Of a stretch of 64,000 nucleotides of DNA, positions 47,501 through 58,492 are shown one piece after another. The stretch is from Chalciporus piperatus (taxonomy: Eukaryota; Basidiomycota; Agaricomycetes; Boletales; Boletaceae). The DNA lies in assembly GCA_038093975.1 (NCBI GenBank), contig JBBPTG010000017.1, forward strand, positions 124,001 to 188,000, written 5' to 3'. Made by a program: the position numbers and the translations under genes. The notes below the pieces were generated by a model. It saw only the letters and a program-made list of their open reading frames with translations, did no database searches and was not told the origin of the DNA. Each line of letters opens with the position of its first letter. Positions within the stretch are counted from its first letter, which is position 1.

Positions 47501-49797
47501 CCATTGCCTCCCTTACCGCCGCAGTTGAGCAGTGGAAGCATGCAGATGCTGCTAAGGTAGAGCAGATCGCGAATACTCTCAAGCAGATGGAGGAGCTTCA
47601 GCGAAACTTGACCTTTTCCACCTCTCGGATCACAGAACTGCAGGACCATCATGACGTGCGATCGCGCGAGCTCACCTCCGTGCGCAACGAGCTCCAAACC
47701 AAGACCTCGCTCATCCAGGAGGGCAGAGATCGCACAGTCGCCGCTCTCACTACCCAAGTCGAGGAATGGAAACGTGCAGATGCTCTGAAAGCAGAACAGA
47801 TCGCGACTACTCGCGAACAGCTCGAGAATCTCCAGCTCGAGCTGACCAACTCCTCTTCCCAGCTCGCCGAGTTTCAGCGGCGTTATGAGATCCTGTTCAG
47901 GGAGCATAGTTCTCTCCGAGATCAGCTTGAAACCAACTCGTCAGCCAAAGATCGCACAGCGGCCTCTCTCACCTCTCAAGTGGAGGAATGGAGGCGTTCA
48001 GATGCTGCTAAGGCTGAGGAGCTCGCCACCGCACGCAAGGACCTTGAGCAGCTCCGCCGCAACCTTGCTGCTTCTTCCTCCCAGATCATCGAGTCCCAGC
48101 AGCATTACGAGACGAGGTTTAAGGAGCTCACTTCCCAAGTCGAGAGGTGGAAGCGTTCGGATGCCACTAACGCGGAGGAGCTCGTGACCACGCGCAAAGA
48201 ACTTGATCAATTCCACCGTGACCTATCCACTACATCCTCCCGGATCGTCGAGTTCCAGAAGCGTTGCGACGCGCAATCGACCGAGATCAACACTCTCCGC
48301 GACCAACTCCAGGTCAAGCTGTCGCTTGAAGGAGACAAAGATTGCATAGTCGCTGCTCTCACTTCTCAAATCGAGCAGTGGAAACGTGAAGATGGCACTA
48401 AAACGTCGCAGCTCACGACTGCACGCAAGAACCTTGAGCAGCTTCAGCGCGACCTATCTGCTGCCTCCCTCCGGATTGCCGAACTTGAGAGCAATCCTCG
48501 GAACCCGCTCTCAACGACATCGCCGCAGATCGAGGAGTCCTCGTCCATATCACGGGAGTCGAAGGAGTTCTATGAGAAGATTACGACGCAGTATGAAGTG
48601 AGAGATCACTCAGCCATCGTCAAGCTCACCACCACGGTCGATGAGTGGTTGCACTCGGATGCTAGGAGAGCAGAGCAGATAGCTTTAGAGCTCGAGAAGA
48701 GGAGAAATGAAAACGAGGAACTACGGGAGAAACTCATCACTCTGAAGGAGATTTACGTCCGCGCTCCTGAACTCAAACAGATTTTCCAATCTCAAACCAT
48801 TGAGATCCAGCGACGTTTCGAGGAGCAGTCGAGACAGCTCAAATCGGAGCTTGCAGAGCGGCAGTCCCAACTGGATGGTGTTCAGCGCTTCATCACCACG
48901 GCAGATACATACGCGGACACGGCGATCATCCAGATGCTCCAGAAGCTCAACGCAGAGGTTCAACAGAGTACAACGTTTATGGCGGAGTGGATGGTCGAGG
49001 ACTTCCGGCCTCAGATCGCGACGACGCAGCTGACGAAAGAGAAATCCGCTGCCATGCAAAATGTTTTGCGGTCCATAGGCCAAACCTTGGTGGGCTGCCT
49101 GGTGGGGAAAGAAGTCGAGGAGGTCGCCTTGTATCTCCCAATCGCGTTCCAAGCCTACCTTGCTTATCAGCTACGCTGGATTGTGTCCTCTTGGACCATC
49201 GAGAATGGGCGCAACGAACTCATCAACGAGATATATCGAAGATTGCAAAAATCAGGTAAGAAACTGATTTTTGTGTGCTACCGATATTTCCTCTGACAGA
49301 TAGAAATAGAGGCACAAGCGATATCGGGACGTTGGCGCTCCCTCACACGCAACTATATCTCCCCCACTTGCATAAGCGACCCGAACACCCTCATCTCACC
49401 CATCATCGCGGGACTCGCCGAAGTTGTGGTGGTCGCGGGTTGCGCTGCCTCTCAGGCCGCTGCGGAGACGAAGCTTTCGTCCAAATTCGAGAGCAAAATA
49501 TCATCCATCATTGAAATCGCTGGGAAATTCAGTAAGATGATCGGGGAAGTCGTCTCAGGCGATTTCGAAGTATTCGCTGCTCGCGCTGGCGAGACATTTG
49601 AGGAGGAGACGATGGAGGAGGACATGGATGACGAGGATGGAGACCATGTGAGCCCAGGCGGAGCGGGGACGGGCCAGAAGGTCTTGTGCTCGACTCATTT
49701 GGGACTGACGAAGGGGATACAGCTGGAATCGGGGAAGAAGCAGACGTTGACTGTGGTCAAGGGGAAGGTCGTTCTGGAATCATTTTTAGTCAATTAG
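44590..49797 (+). CDS. Giant coiled-coil protein built of 77-residue repeats
   Basis: Five exons: 44590..44724, 44782..44928, 44988..45066, 45122..49255 and 49310..49797. All junctions are in phase, giving 1,660 residues. The N-terminus is MSFFRSFTSVLPSTSPPPPP, with RQPRKLKTVK just before the first intron. After a Thr/Ile run (repeats of ITT, about 45676-45735), residues about 330-1240 are an array of coiled-coil repeats, most exactly 77 residues (11 heptads). A typical unit runs QWKxxDxxKAEQIA, then EQLQRDLSxxSSxxADLQ, KRYxAQSRDLxxxRxELQ, and KDRTIxxLTAEV. The C-terminal 300 residues form a separate, probably globular domain: LQKLNAEVQQSTTFMAEWM, PIAFQAYLAYQLRW, SWTIENGRNELINEIYRRL, then SGRWRSLTRNYISP and VVVVAGCAASQAAAETK. 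The short paralogue at 60.0 kb keeps this C-terminal domain. Function unknown; it looks like a filament or scaffold. Confidence 0.85.
45747..48480 (+). repeat. In-gene array of 231-bp (77-codon) coiled-coil repeats
   Basis: Counting from one QWK to the next gives 77 residues for at least six units, with others at 78, 74, 62 and 53 residues and one long, diverged unit. Seventy-seven is 11 heptads, so whole units can be gained or lost without breaking the coiled-coil register. About twelve units are present. Confidence 0.85.
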
Positions 49798-49948
49798 GCC
49801 TAGCGTAAGGTTCAACCTCATAGGCTGGGGCTGGCCTCCAGCGTGCTCGACGTTGTATTTGTATTCATTATTGTTCAAACCATGTTCCAAGTTTTCCTTC
49901 GCTACTTCTTTTCCTTCACCGCCACACGCGTTCGATTTTAGGAAACAT

Positions 49949-50001
49949 CTAGTCTCCCGTAGGCAGCCCCTTAGGTAGGTTAGGTAGGAAGACAGTCGTT
50001 C
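49949..50001 (+). repeat. Terminal-repeat relic
   Basis: CTAGTCTCCC (49949-49958) followed by GAAGACAGTCGTTC (49988-50001), the same order as at 13.6 kb and at the right end of the 57.9-58.5 kb element. Between them is a TAGG-rich stretch. Confidence 0.6.
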
Positions 50002-50274
50002 GGAAACATCGATATCCGAAACTGTTGGGGTATACAAGTGGTGAAGTAGTTGCACTGGACATCTCATGTACAGGACTCCCGCAGACACATATCTCACCTT
50101 CTGTATGGAACACACTGCGGACTGCAACTATATGCCACAGCATGCATGAGTTGCTGTGGATCGGGTAGGCATCGTTCTTATATTTGCCGCTCCTTTCTCC
50201 GTTTCTCTCCCCAATCTCGACAGTCGCCTCCACCTTTCGATATCCGCTCTTCTCGATATTTTCTGACATTACGG

Positions 50275-51151
50275 ATGAATTGCAGCTGTCTCGCAGGCTT
50301 ATTCGGACCATCGGTCTTCGCCAGACTGTGGTCTAGGCCACGACGCGAATCGCAAGGGAGCATCGATGCACCATACGCCAATCCCCATCAACTTCCCATG
50401 AACGAGACGGGGAATGGCAGGCCGGAATCACCTGTTAACCAGGAGTGGCTGCAGAAGAAAAACGGGGCAGCCCAGGTGGATTCTCAACACCCGGGCATTG
50501 ACCGGGAGAGACTGTCGACGCGGGAGGAGCCCCAGGAAGACTCTCAGCCTCCAAACATAGACAGAGATCAGTCGGCCTGGACGAACGGCCTGGGTCACGG
50601 GATTCAATCCCTAGACCTCAGTCTGGAGATGTCAGAGAATCTCCAACTTGAACCTCCTGATGACGGTCAGCAGACACTTTTGACAGAGAAACAGGAGCAG
50701 GATATGGCGCAGCCTGCGCCCCCCCAACGTCGTGCCCGGCAGATTGCCGAGGAAGAATATCACTGGAAGCAGGGTAACACTGGCCCGGGAGGACATCCAG
50801 CCTTCGAGTGTTGATCAGGAAAGGGTTCCGTCAGAGACTGAAGATGCTCAGGTGATGATCCGTCATTGTATAGAGAACGGAATAAACTTAATGATAGGGG
50901 AACAGGAACACAATGCTGTTCAGCTTTCCGAAGAGAGATTTCCGCCAGGGGATGCTGTTCAATCTTCGCACCATGTTCAACCTCTCGACATGAAGGAGAA
51001 AGTGCCAAGGAAAAAGAACAGAGAAGCAGCATCGCAGGAGGAACTTGAAGTCCAGCATGATGTTAAGTTTCCAGAAGCCAGCAATGGCCAATCTTCAAAT
51101 TCCAGGTAGGGAAGGTTGCCGAGGAAGAAGGGGAATGGCGACCAGAACTAA
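50275..51151 (+). pseudogene. PRKK-repeat protein P4, frame broken
   Basis: The ATG at 50275 opens MNCSCLAGLFGPSVFARL, comparable to the start of P3. The frame then runs through an acidic, Gln-rich region to a C7 run at 50719-50725. Beyond this run the good frame is shifted by one base: it gives GRLPRKNITGSRV, ENGINLMIGEQEH, and KEKVPRKKNREAASQEE. It then meets a TAG at 51107-51109, after which GRLPRKKGNGDQN follows in the same frame to a TAA at 51149-51151. The DNA of the two GRLPRK units is nearly identical. So either the C7 run has lost or gained a base and the TAG is a nonsense change, or introns I did not resolve remove these. Terminal-repeat relics lie on both sides (49949-50001 and 51954-51967). 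Confidence 0.45.
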
Positions 51152-52810
51152 GGCTACTATGACTCAGCTCGTAAACGACTCAAACACGGAGAAACCCCTA
51201 CTACAAAAATGAGGAGTGTGGGCAGGGCCCGCCTAGGACAGATTTGGACACTGGATAGCCGATGACTCTTGACTTGTGTTTCGGATGCTAACTTATGGTA
51301 TGTCTCTCAAGCCTTCTGCGACCATGCAAAGACCATTTTCGAGTTATCTTTCTGTATGTAAAGCTCAGAGTCGAATCAACCCCAAAATGAACATTGATCG
51401 TACTCATCAACATTTAAACTCACTACTCTCTGACAACTGTGGGCTGCCTTCCTCTCAGACACGGGCGACAGCAATTCGGCACGTTTCCAATGAGGCTGAG
51501 GCTGAGATCCCATAGTAATTCACCCTTGCCGAGGTGAACGCTGGCCGGATGACGCGAGGCCCGGGGGGGGTTTACCCTACACCCATCGATGATCAATCAC
51601 CTACAGGTTAAACCCTGATTGATACCCTGAAAACCGTTCGCCCAGGGTAGGCTTCTCCGGAGTCTGGAACACTTGAGGCTTGAGCGCCTATCTTGCCGGC
51701 ATTGAGGTGGCAGCATTAAGTATTGCAGCCTCGTGTTTAAACCAAGCAACAAGGCCTGAGATTACTGGGGAAGAAGAAGAACGAGGTGGGGGTGGAAGGG
51801 GGTGTTCTCCTCCGGGTCTTCAATGTAGGGAAAGACGTAGTACTTTGCAGGCGCAAGCCGGAGGCTTCTCCGGGGGTGGCTGTGCCACCGGAAGTTTCAA
51901 CTTGAAGATTCGCAAACCTACTCGTACTAGTAGTAGTCCAGGAGTCGGTTATTGAAGACAGTCGTTCAACACCCTTCACCAGGACACAAACCAAGAGCAG
52001 AATATGAACCAGGCCCTTCCGACCGGGAGACACAACGGATGGCTTGAGCCTACAAAAAAGTAGTATTAATGAAACTCCATTTATCAGACTGATTGCGACA
52101 GGTCAACCCCTCCCCTTCAAGTACTAACTCGCATCGCCAGCCAGGGATTTGCATTTCTCTTGAGTGTGTTTGCATTGCAATGATAAAAATGAGGGGCAAA
52201 CCACTCAGGCTAAATCATCGGCACTCGCTTCCGAGTCATTTTTATGTGAGTGACTCTCATCACTGACTTCGGTCTGAACAAGATCCAGTTCACCGCTGAC
52301 TCGTATTCAGCTCTACCCGGAGCTTCCCTTGACAGGAGGTGACCACGGAGACAAGCTTTTACCATTTTGAATGAGGTTCAACGCACAACAGGGGGTTTCC
52401 TCGGGTCATGAGGAAAGCCTAATCCCAAACAAGCGCGGAATTCCTGTTCACACTTAACCAAACAGGGAGCCGAGAAAATTAACGAGCTTCCTCGCTTTTC
52501 TCGATTTCTTTAAGCAGCCGAACCGAACAGCGTCTGGGCCAGTGAGTCTAGCCGGTCGGAAAGTGAGCGCTTGAGCTGCCACTCTGTAGTCGTGTGGATC
52601 TGGCTGGTGTGGCAATGCTGCAGCCTTGCTGTAGTCACGATGCTTCCCAGCACAGGCTGTCAGCATCTCCACTTCACAGGTGTGCGGTGGTACCGGCAAA
52701 AAGGCTTCTTAGCCTCCTTTCATCATCATCTAAGTAACACCACAGTTCCACGGCTCTATCTGCCTCCGTAAGGTGCTAGGACGTTTCTATCTTTGCGAGC
52801 GTTCATCACG
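51152..52810. other. Gene-free region, 51.2-52.8 kb
   Basis: No gene is visible. It holds a G-rich run near 51562-51570, a small palindrome GGTGGCTGTGCCACC near 51875-51889, and a copy of GAAGACAGTCGTTC at 51954-51967. Confidence 0.5.
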
Positions 52811-53912
52811 ATGAACTTGATCATTGGATTGGTGTCCGACCGCTTCAAAGCTTTGTTTTACCGCAGAAATAATGCCTCCCATGACGGCGCCAGCCATGCA
52901 ATCCAAGCGGATCAGACGGATGGACAAGATGCTAATGGGACAATCGTTTCTTGCCCAGCGACATCGGTGCAGGTAGGGCTCAATGAGTAACACCTCGCTA
53001 AGTGTAACACTCACCATAAAGTCTTTCCATCAGGACCACTCGGACGCAACGTTGGGCTGTTTCGAGGCATTTTTATTATTATTTCGTGCACCAAAGCTTC
53101 CCGTGAAAGAGAGGCTCAGTTCCCCAGCGTTGATTGGCGGCAGCAAGGTCGAAACCAGTAATGGAAATACCGTCCCTCAACAGAACTCGGAGAAACGGGT
53201 AAGAACCGAACGTGCACAACTTGAAGATCTTGCTGAAGCTGACAATACGAACCAGGATATTACGCCCAACCCGACGCCCGGCGAGGGGGACCATGGTTTT
53301 GCCGCTCGTCAGGACACGGTAGAACAGGTATGGACCTGAATTACATCAATTCTTGAATCTAACGAAGCGAAACGTGCTGTTCAGCGGAATCAAACGGCGC
53401 CTTTGGAGATGCAAGTGGAAGTTGTTCCCTCTCAAGCGGAGACAGAAACGCAACAGGTCGCGACGCGTGTCGTTGGTATTCGGCCCGACGTGATGCAAGG
53501 GACCGGAACCGTCGAGACGATGGATGACAGTCACGTTCCGCCTGCTGGTCAAGATGAAGCCGTGTCGCACGCTCAACCAACGCCGATACTCAAGGAGGAC
53601 AATCTGGATCGTAACGAGGCACCTCCTGATACTCACCACTCGGCCCATTCAGGGGGAACTCTGGATTTTACCGTGCACACCAATCGGGTGAGACAACCAA
53701 GGAAGAAGGGTGCTCATCCTGAATTGTCCACGAATGGGAGGAAACAGCCGAGGAAGAAGAGGGATGTGGAAAAGGAGGACCCTCCGCCTTCTGAATCATC
53801 CACAATTAGGCATAAAGAACCGAGGAAGAAGCCGGAGGTGCAGAGGAATGATGATCAACCCTCAACCTCTCGCGAGCCAGGAAAGAAAGTTGAAGAGAGC
53901 CCTGCGGATTAA
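52811..53912 (+). CDS. PRKK-repeat protein P3, unknown function
   Basis: Three exons, 52811..52972, 53034..53327 and 53385..53912, join in phase 0 (GTAGGG/CATCAG and GTATGG/TTCAG) and give 327 residues. The N-terminus (MNLIIGLVSDRFKALFYRR) is short and hydrophobic-basic. The middle is acidic and disordered. The C-terminal 80 residues hold four basic repeats: VRQPRKKGAH, RKQPRKKRDV, HKEPRKKPEV and SREPGKKVEE, spaced by acidic or Ser/Pro-rich linkers. This is the intact counterpart of the broken gene at 50275 and shares its C-terminal repeat with P1 at 36.2 kb. No known domain is recognised. The basic clusters suggest nuclear targeting or nucleic-acid binding. Confidence 0.7.
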
Positions 53913-54393
53913 ATAACGAGTTCATTGTCACTATGCACATACGTTACTATCTATGCATTCCGAGTCACTCATACGATTTGTGTATAAAGCCGTATCCCCC
54001 TCGACGAACCAGGGCTCTCGGGACTTGAATGATTTGTCATGTATACGTATCATCACTCCTGCCCTTTCGCGCATATGCGACCATAGGAAGCTCTGAAAGT
54101 CGTTACGACAACGAAACCATGCGTGTCAAGGGGACGATAGTCTTGTCGACCCGTGGGTCCACCTGGGAGTGACTAATGTACAATGTAAGAGACAAATTCC
54201 GTATGTACTTAGGCTGCAGGCGTAAGAAGAAAGTATCGAAACATATGTACGTAGAACCGAAAACGCATAACCGACACACATATTAGGTCCATGGTACGCG
54301 AGGAATCACGATCACGGATCGCATCAGAATGGCCCGTGGTCTGGCCACGTTCAGGTCTCAAACAAGACCGTCGCTGGGATTCTAAAGTGCAGG
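53913..54393. other. Convergent spacer
   Basis: About 480 bases between the 3' ends of P3 and the Hsp70-like gene; nothing else is seen. Confidence 0.5.
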
Positions 54394-56714
54394 TTAGACG
54401 AGGTGACGAGCCAAATTCAGTGAGACTTGCCTTTGTTCGCCCGCCTGGAGAGCCGATCAGAACAGCTGGGAAAGGGTGTCGATTAATAACTCACCTCGGT
54501 CTTCCATCCTAGCTGCGCTTGAATCTCCGTATGTCCAAACAATAGAATCACGTCATAGTCTAGTTCGTAGAAGGCCTGGCCGAAAGCTTTCTTCAAAACC
54601 AGGCCTGTCGTGGCTTGGCTCAGATCCGCGCAGACGGTGCAAAATTTGAAGAAAGACGCTGAGAAGCTCCACTTCAGAATAGGATTCGAGACACAGGATG
54701 GATGGAAACTTGCATTGGTCTTCATCCACCCATCGAGGGCGGGATAAATCACCACGATAGCACATGATGCGCAACGTCTGCATACCGAAGTCCTTTGGAG
54801 TGTTGCCGCTAAGCGAAAACGAATCTCGAAATTCCATCTCCTCGCGAACTTGGTCACCCTTAAGTCGAAAAAAATACTACGTCAGTGTCCCGCAGACTCG
54901 ACGAGGGAGGGGTACCTTGTGAAGCATCGACTCAAAACACCCTGGAACGTAGACATCGCCTGACGGGTCCGTTTCCCATTGATCCTTCCTGCGAGCGTGT
55001 TCCTGGTCGTTTTCTTTGACAGGCAAAGCGCAAACTACGCCATATGTGGCACGTGAAGCTCGCGACGTAACCAAATGATTCTCTTGATCGACGTGAGATA
55101 ACACTGCCCCATGGGCGACGGCCTTGTTGCTAAAAACGTGTAAGCAAGACGAACGAGTAGGCTAAACAAGTACATACATATGATTGTCCGGGCGGCAAGT
55201 TTCAATGCCCTTCCCCTGGAAATACGACTGGAGGCGGGACCACAGCCAGTCATTTGTTGATAACCCTCCAACGAGGAATGCCGTCTGAGATGTGTGAGTC
55301 AATGTGGCGAATTGCTTCCGGAAGTAACACCTACAGTAATCTTTGTTGTGGCAGATTTCTGCTGTTGCTCGAATGCGCTGATGACGGCGTCGACAGATTC
55401 ATCGAAAAGCCCGGTGGCTTCTGCGCTAGCGGATATGGAAGCAGACGGTAAGCGATGATGATTTAGGCCGGAATCAAACTGAATCATACCCAGACAACCT
55501 CAGCTTCCCGAATGAAATGCTATACTTTGGGTTATTCGTCCGACGCCCGGCCACCTTAATGTACGCCGGTTCGTCAATACTCTTGATAGCAAGTTTCGTT
55601 GTCTGGTCGAATTCGCGTGTATAGTCGGATATTTCTTCGGGGCTGGCGTGGTCCCAGCCTTCAAGCTTCCCTGTTTTTGAAGGTACCAAAGTTCGTTACC
55701 GGCAAGGCATGGGGGAGAGGTTACCCACTTTCCAACATCGCCCTAGTCCGGCGTGTCACAAAGACCGAACCCTGCAGGCGACCTGGAGGATAATGAAGAG
55801 TGAATAGAAATTCGGCTGTTTGGGATAGCCTCATACACTCAGCTGGAGCAATCTCGTTGCAGGAGATGGGGTTGGGCGTCATTGAGAACATGCTTAAGTC
55901 GATAGTTCCGCCACCGGCATCGATGATCACGACTCCCTGAGGAGACGATTGACCGGTTGTCCGAGGCTCGAGGAGAGTTGCGACGCAGAAATGAAGGCTT
56001 GCTTCGCCCTCAGTCAGCATATGGACACGGGATCGCCCCTCAGGTGTGCCAGGGACGAGACCTGCACACTCAATTGCCCGACGGTAGAGCTGCTGTTGTA
56101 GACCCTCCCAACCATTTGGATGAGTGAAAATGAACTCGATAGAGTCCTTGGCGGATGACCAGTTAAATCCGAGATGACGTTCCTCGAGGTAGGTCTTGGC
56201 ACACCGGAATAGATACGTGATAAAGTCTGTGAGAACATCGACAGCAGATTTTCCGAACGGGAGTGGGGGTAAATCATCATCCGACTTGATGGTTGACGCC
56301 AAGTGTTTCGGGCGAAGGTGAAGTTTCCACCTGGTTTGATGAATGAGTTTAACGGACATCTCGATGTGGGTAACGACCAACCATTCGGCCTTCGTCCATC
56401 CCTCCTCTAGCGCGGTCTGGGTCAGGTGTTCAGTGAGTACCTCAGCACCTGCCGCTTTGACATTTCCACTCTTGTCGTAGTACAAGAGGGATGGTACTTT
56501 GGCATCTCCGCGGACTATTTCCTGAGCAGGAAATCTAAAACTAGGTCAGTAAAGATTGATAGAAAGAGTAATGAAGAAGTAACCTTGTTACGCCGAGAAT
56601 CTCGGGAATTCGTCCTTCTTCAAGGATACAATATGAGATACCGCTATAAGTTGTCCCGATGTCGAACGCCAAGACGAGTTTGTTAGGGCCAGAGTACAGT
56701 TTGGGGCTAGGCAT
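54394..56714 (-). CDS. Hsp70-like ATPase, HSPA12 type
   Basis: This is a divergent actin-fold ATPase of the HSPA12-like group that is expanded in Agaricomycetes. Exon 1 (from ATG 56714) gives KLVLAFDIGTTYSGISYCIL, the phosphate-1 motif. The second block reads VPSLLYYDKSGNVKAAGAEV. Mid-protein: EFIFTHPNGWEGLQQQLYRR, MLTEGEASLHFC, then VVIIDAGGGTIDLSMFSM, the phosphate-2 motif. The adenosine side is TAFLVGGLSTNDWLWSRLQ, followed by NKAVAHGAVLS. The C-terminal exons give FELDYDVILLFGHTEIQAQLGWKTE. The last junction is uncertain: a 50-nt intron leads to a stop at 54394..54396, while a longer one would end sooner in coding terms. About 600 residues in eight or so exons. It lacks the canonical substrate-binding domain of Hsp70, as is normal for this group. 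Confidence 0.85.
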
Positions 56715-57911
56715 GGCTTAATGGTTGGAGATAACAAGTGGGACTCGTCAGTTTAAATAATCGAGGAGTTTATAGGCTGATCAGCATTCAAGCAGAGTGC
56801 CAGAACTTTCTAAGGAGCGTATGGAAGCGCTGTTCCCGGGGTGACAGCCTCATGTTGATAAGCTCTCATAACTTGAAACCCACCATTGTAATATCAATCG
56901 GACCCTTCGCAATCAATCCTAATAGAGTAACCACCCACCGCACCCCGTGTCAGGTTTGCGATTCGAAAAAGCGCCGGTAGGACAGGAGGTTTTCTCATCC
57001 CTCTTGTTCGAACCCCCTCTGCCCAATCTATTGAATTGTCACATGATGGCGATGTCCACAGGGTGACATCGGGCGGGAGGCAAATTCCGGAATATCCTGT
57101 TACAGACATGTCCGAGGCTCTTTGATTCAGTCACGCTCGCACGATGCAAGCAGCTCCCTGTGGTTATATCTGCGGTGATGTCAGAGGATACTTACAGTGG
57201 TTGGCTGCGCGATTGCAGTCAATAGAGGTAGTTATGCTGAGGTGAATGAACCAAATCTCACACCAGCACAACGATGCACCGAACTTTTCCTGGGACACAG
57301 TACATCGACACGTCATTCCAGGCAGAAGCTGGCGTGGAGGGTCAATGTGAGACCCAGAAAGGCAGCGAACGCACACACCCTGAGTCCAGCACCCTTTTGC
57401 GGCATTGAAAGTGCTGTTTCATTTACCCGGGCGCTTTTAAACATTGGCATCTGCCTTGAGACAAACCATAGCACCCTGAACCCTGCGAACGGAGATGAAG
57501 CAAAATTAACTCCATCCCGTGTTTATAGAGTGCGTATAAGGCATGTTTCCTTCAACTCTTTGCGACAGTATCGATAACGCCAGGGAACATCGTGGAGGCA
57601 ATCGGGCAGCGCCGGTGAACCGTGAGGTGCGGGAAGCCTCGCATGATGCATGATGCGTGATAGTTGAACAGCGCTGACTCAAATGTAAATTCTTCCGAGT
57701 CCGTGGACTCAGGCTGTTAAGAGTTAACTGAGAATTGTTCATTAGCCCAGTGAGCCTTGGCCTGAGCGCCATTTTTCAATGATACAGTACCTTAGGGGAT
57801 TTGCAAGGGATTTGACAAGGAAATTGATCAACGTTATAGTAGTCACGCATGGTCACAGTTTGGTCACAGCGATATCTGAATCACGCACGACTCGGACTCA
57901 TGATGAATCAT
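56715..57911. other. Gene-free region upstream of the Hsp70-like gene
   Basis: No gene is supported in about 1.2 kb; the first part is the promoter of the Hsp70-like gene. Confidence 0.5.
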
Positions 57912-58031
57912 GAATGCATCTAGTCTGCATCTGATGGCGAGGGTCTTACCGTAGTGCACCAATTCGCCTATAATTTGTGCTCCGATGACGTGCCGGACGT
58001 GCGGCTTGGGCATACGATGACAGGCCTTGAC

Positions 58032-58285
58032 GTTTCCGTAGGGACTGTTCATGTTGTTGGGTATAATTCGAACGAACTCGAATGCCCACTTCGCAAAACT
58101 TTCGCAAAGGTCATATCTTTAGGGGCACACTTCATTCAGTAATACGATTACAAAATCTGGTGGTTTCCGTAGGGACTGTTCATGTTGTTGGGTATAATTC
58201 GAACGAACTCGAATGCCCACTTCGCAAAACTTTCGCAAAGGTCATATCTTTAGGGGCACACTTCATTCAGTAATACGATTACAAA
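58032..58285. repeat. Perfect 123-bp tandem duplication, period 131
   Basis: Positions 58032-58154 and 58163-58285 are identical by eye, separated by eight bases. They form the interior of the MITE-like element. Perfect identity implies a recent event or a local assembly duplication. Confidence 0.9.
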
Positions 58286-58315
58286 GCTCATGCGGACTAT
58301 CGGCGTTGCAAAACT

Positions 58316-58369
58316 GACGTGCCGGACCCTCGGCGAGCAGAAATCGTCGTTGCCGCTGTCCGGCACGTC
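58316..58369. repeat. Local hairpin inside the element
   Basis: GACGTGCCGGAC (58316-58327) pairs perfectly with GTCCGGCACGTC (58358-58369) across a 30-base loop. A third copy of the same 12-mer lies at 57987-57998. Confidence 0.8.
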
Positions 58370-58492
58370 ACGGTTAACGCCGAATTGGTGCACTACGGTA
58401 AAGGCATCGCCATCAGAAGCAGACTCTCGATAGAGCAAGAACGACTGTCTTCTGCTCATCGAGAGTCTGGGTTTGGGAGACTAGAATGCATC

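Larger units (their letters stand above)
57912..58492. mobile_element. MITE-like element with long inverted termini
   Basis: The left end (57912-57998) and right end (58358-58492) are inverted copies. Shared blocks in order are GAATGCAT, CTAGTCT, CTGATGGCGA, TTACCGTAGTGCACCAATTC and GACGTGCCGGAC. The right end has about 60 extra bases between two AGTCT copies, and this extra stretch contains GAAGACAGTCGTTC (58439-58452, minus strand); the left end looks as if it lost them by recombination between the short repeats. No transposase is encoded. The interior is a perfect tandem duplication. I could not define target-site duplications. Confidence 0.65.

Noticed and set aside
56990..57030. GTTCGAACCCC, resembling a tRNA T-arm
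   Set aside because: No matching acceptor, D-arm or anticodon stem in the preceding 60 bases.
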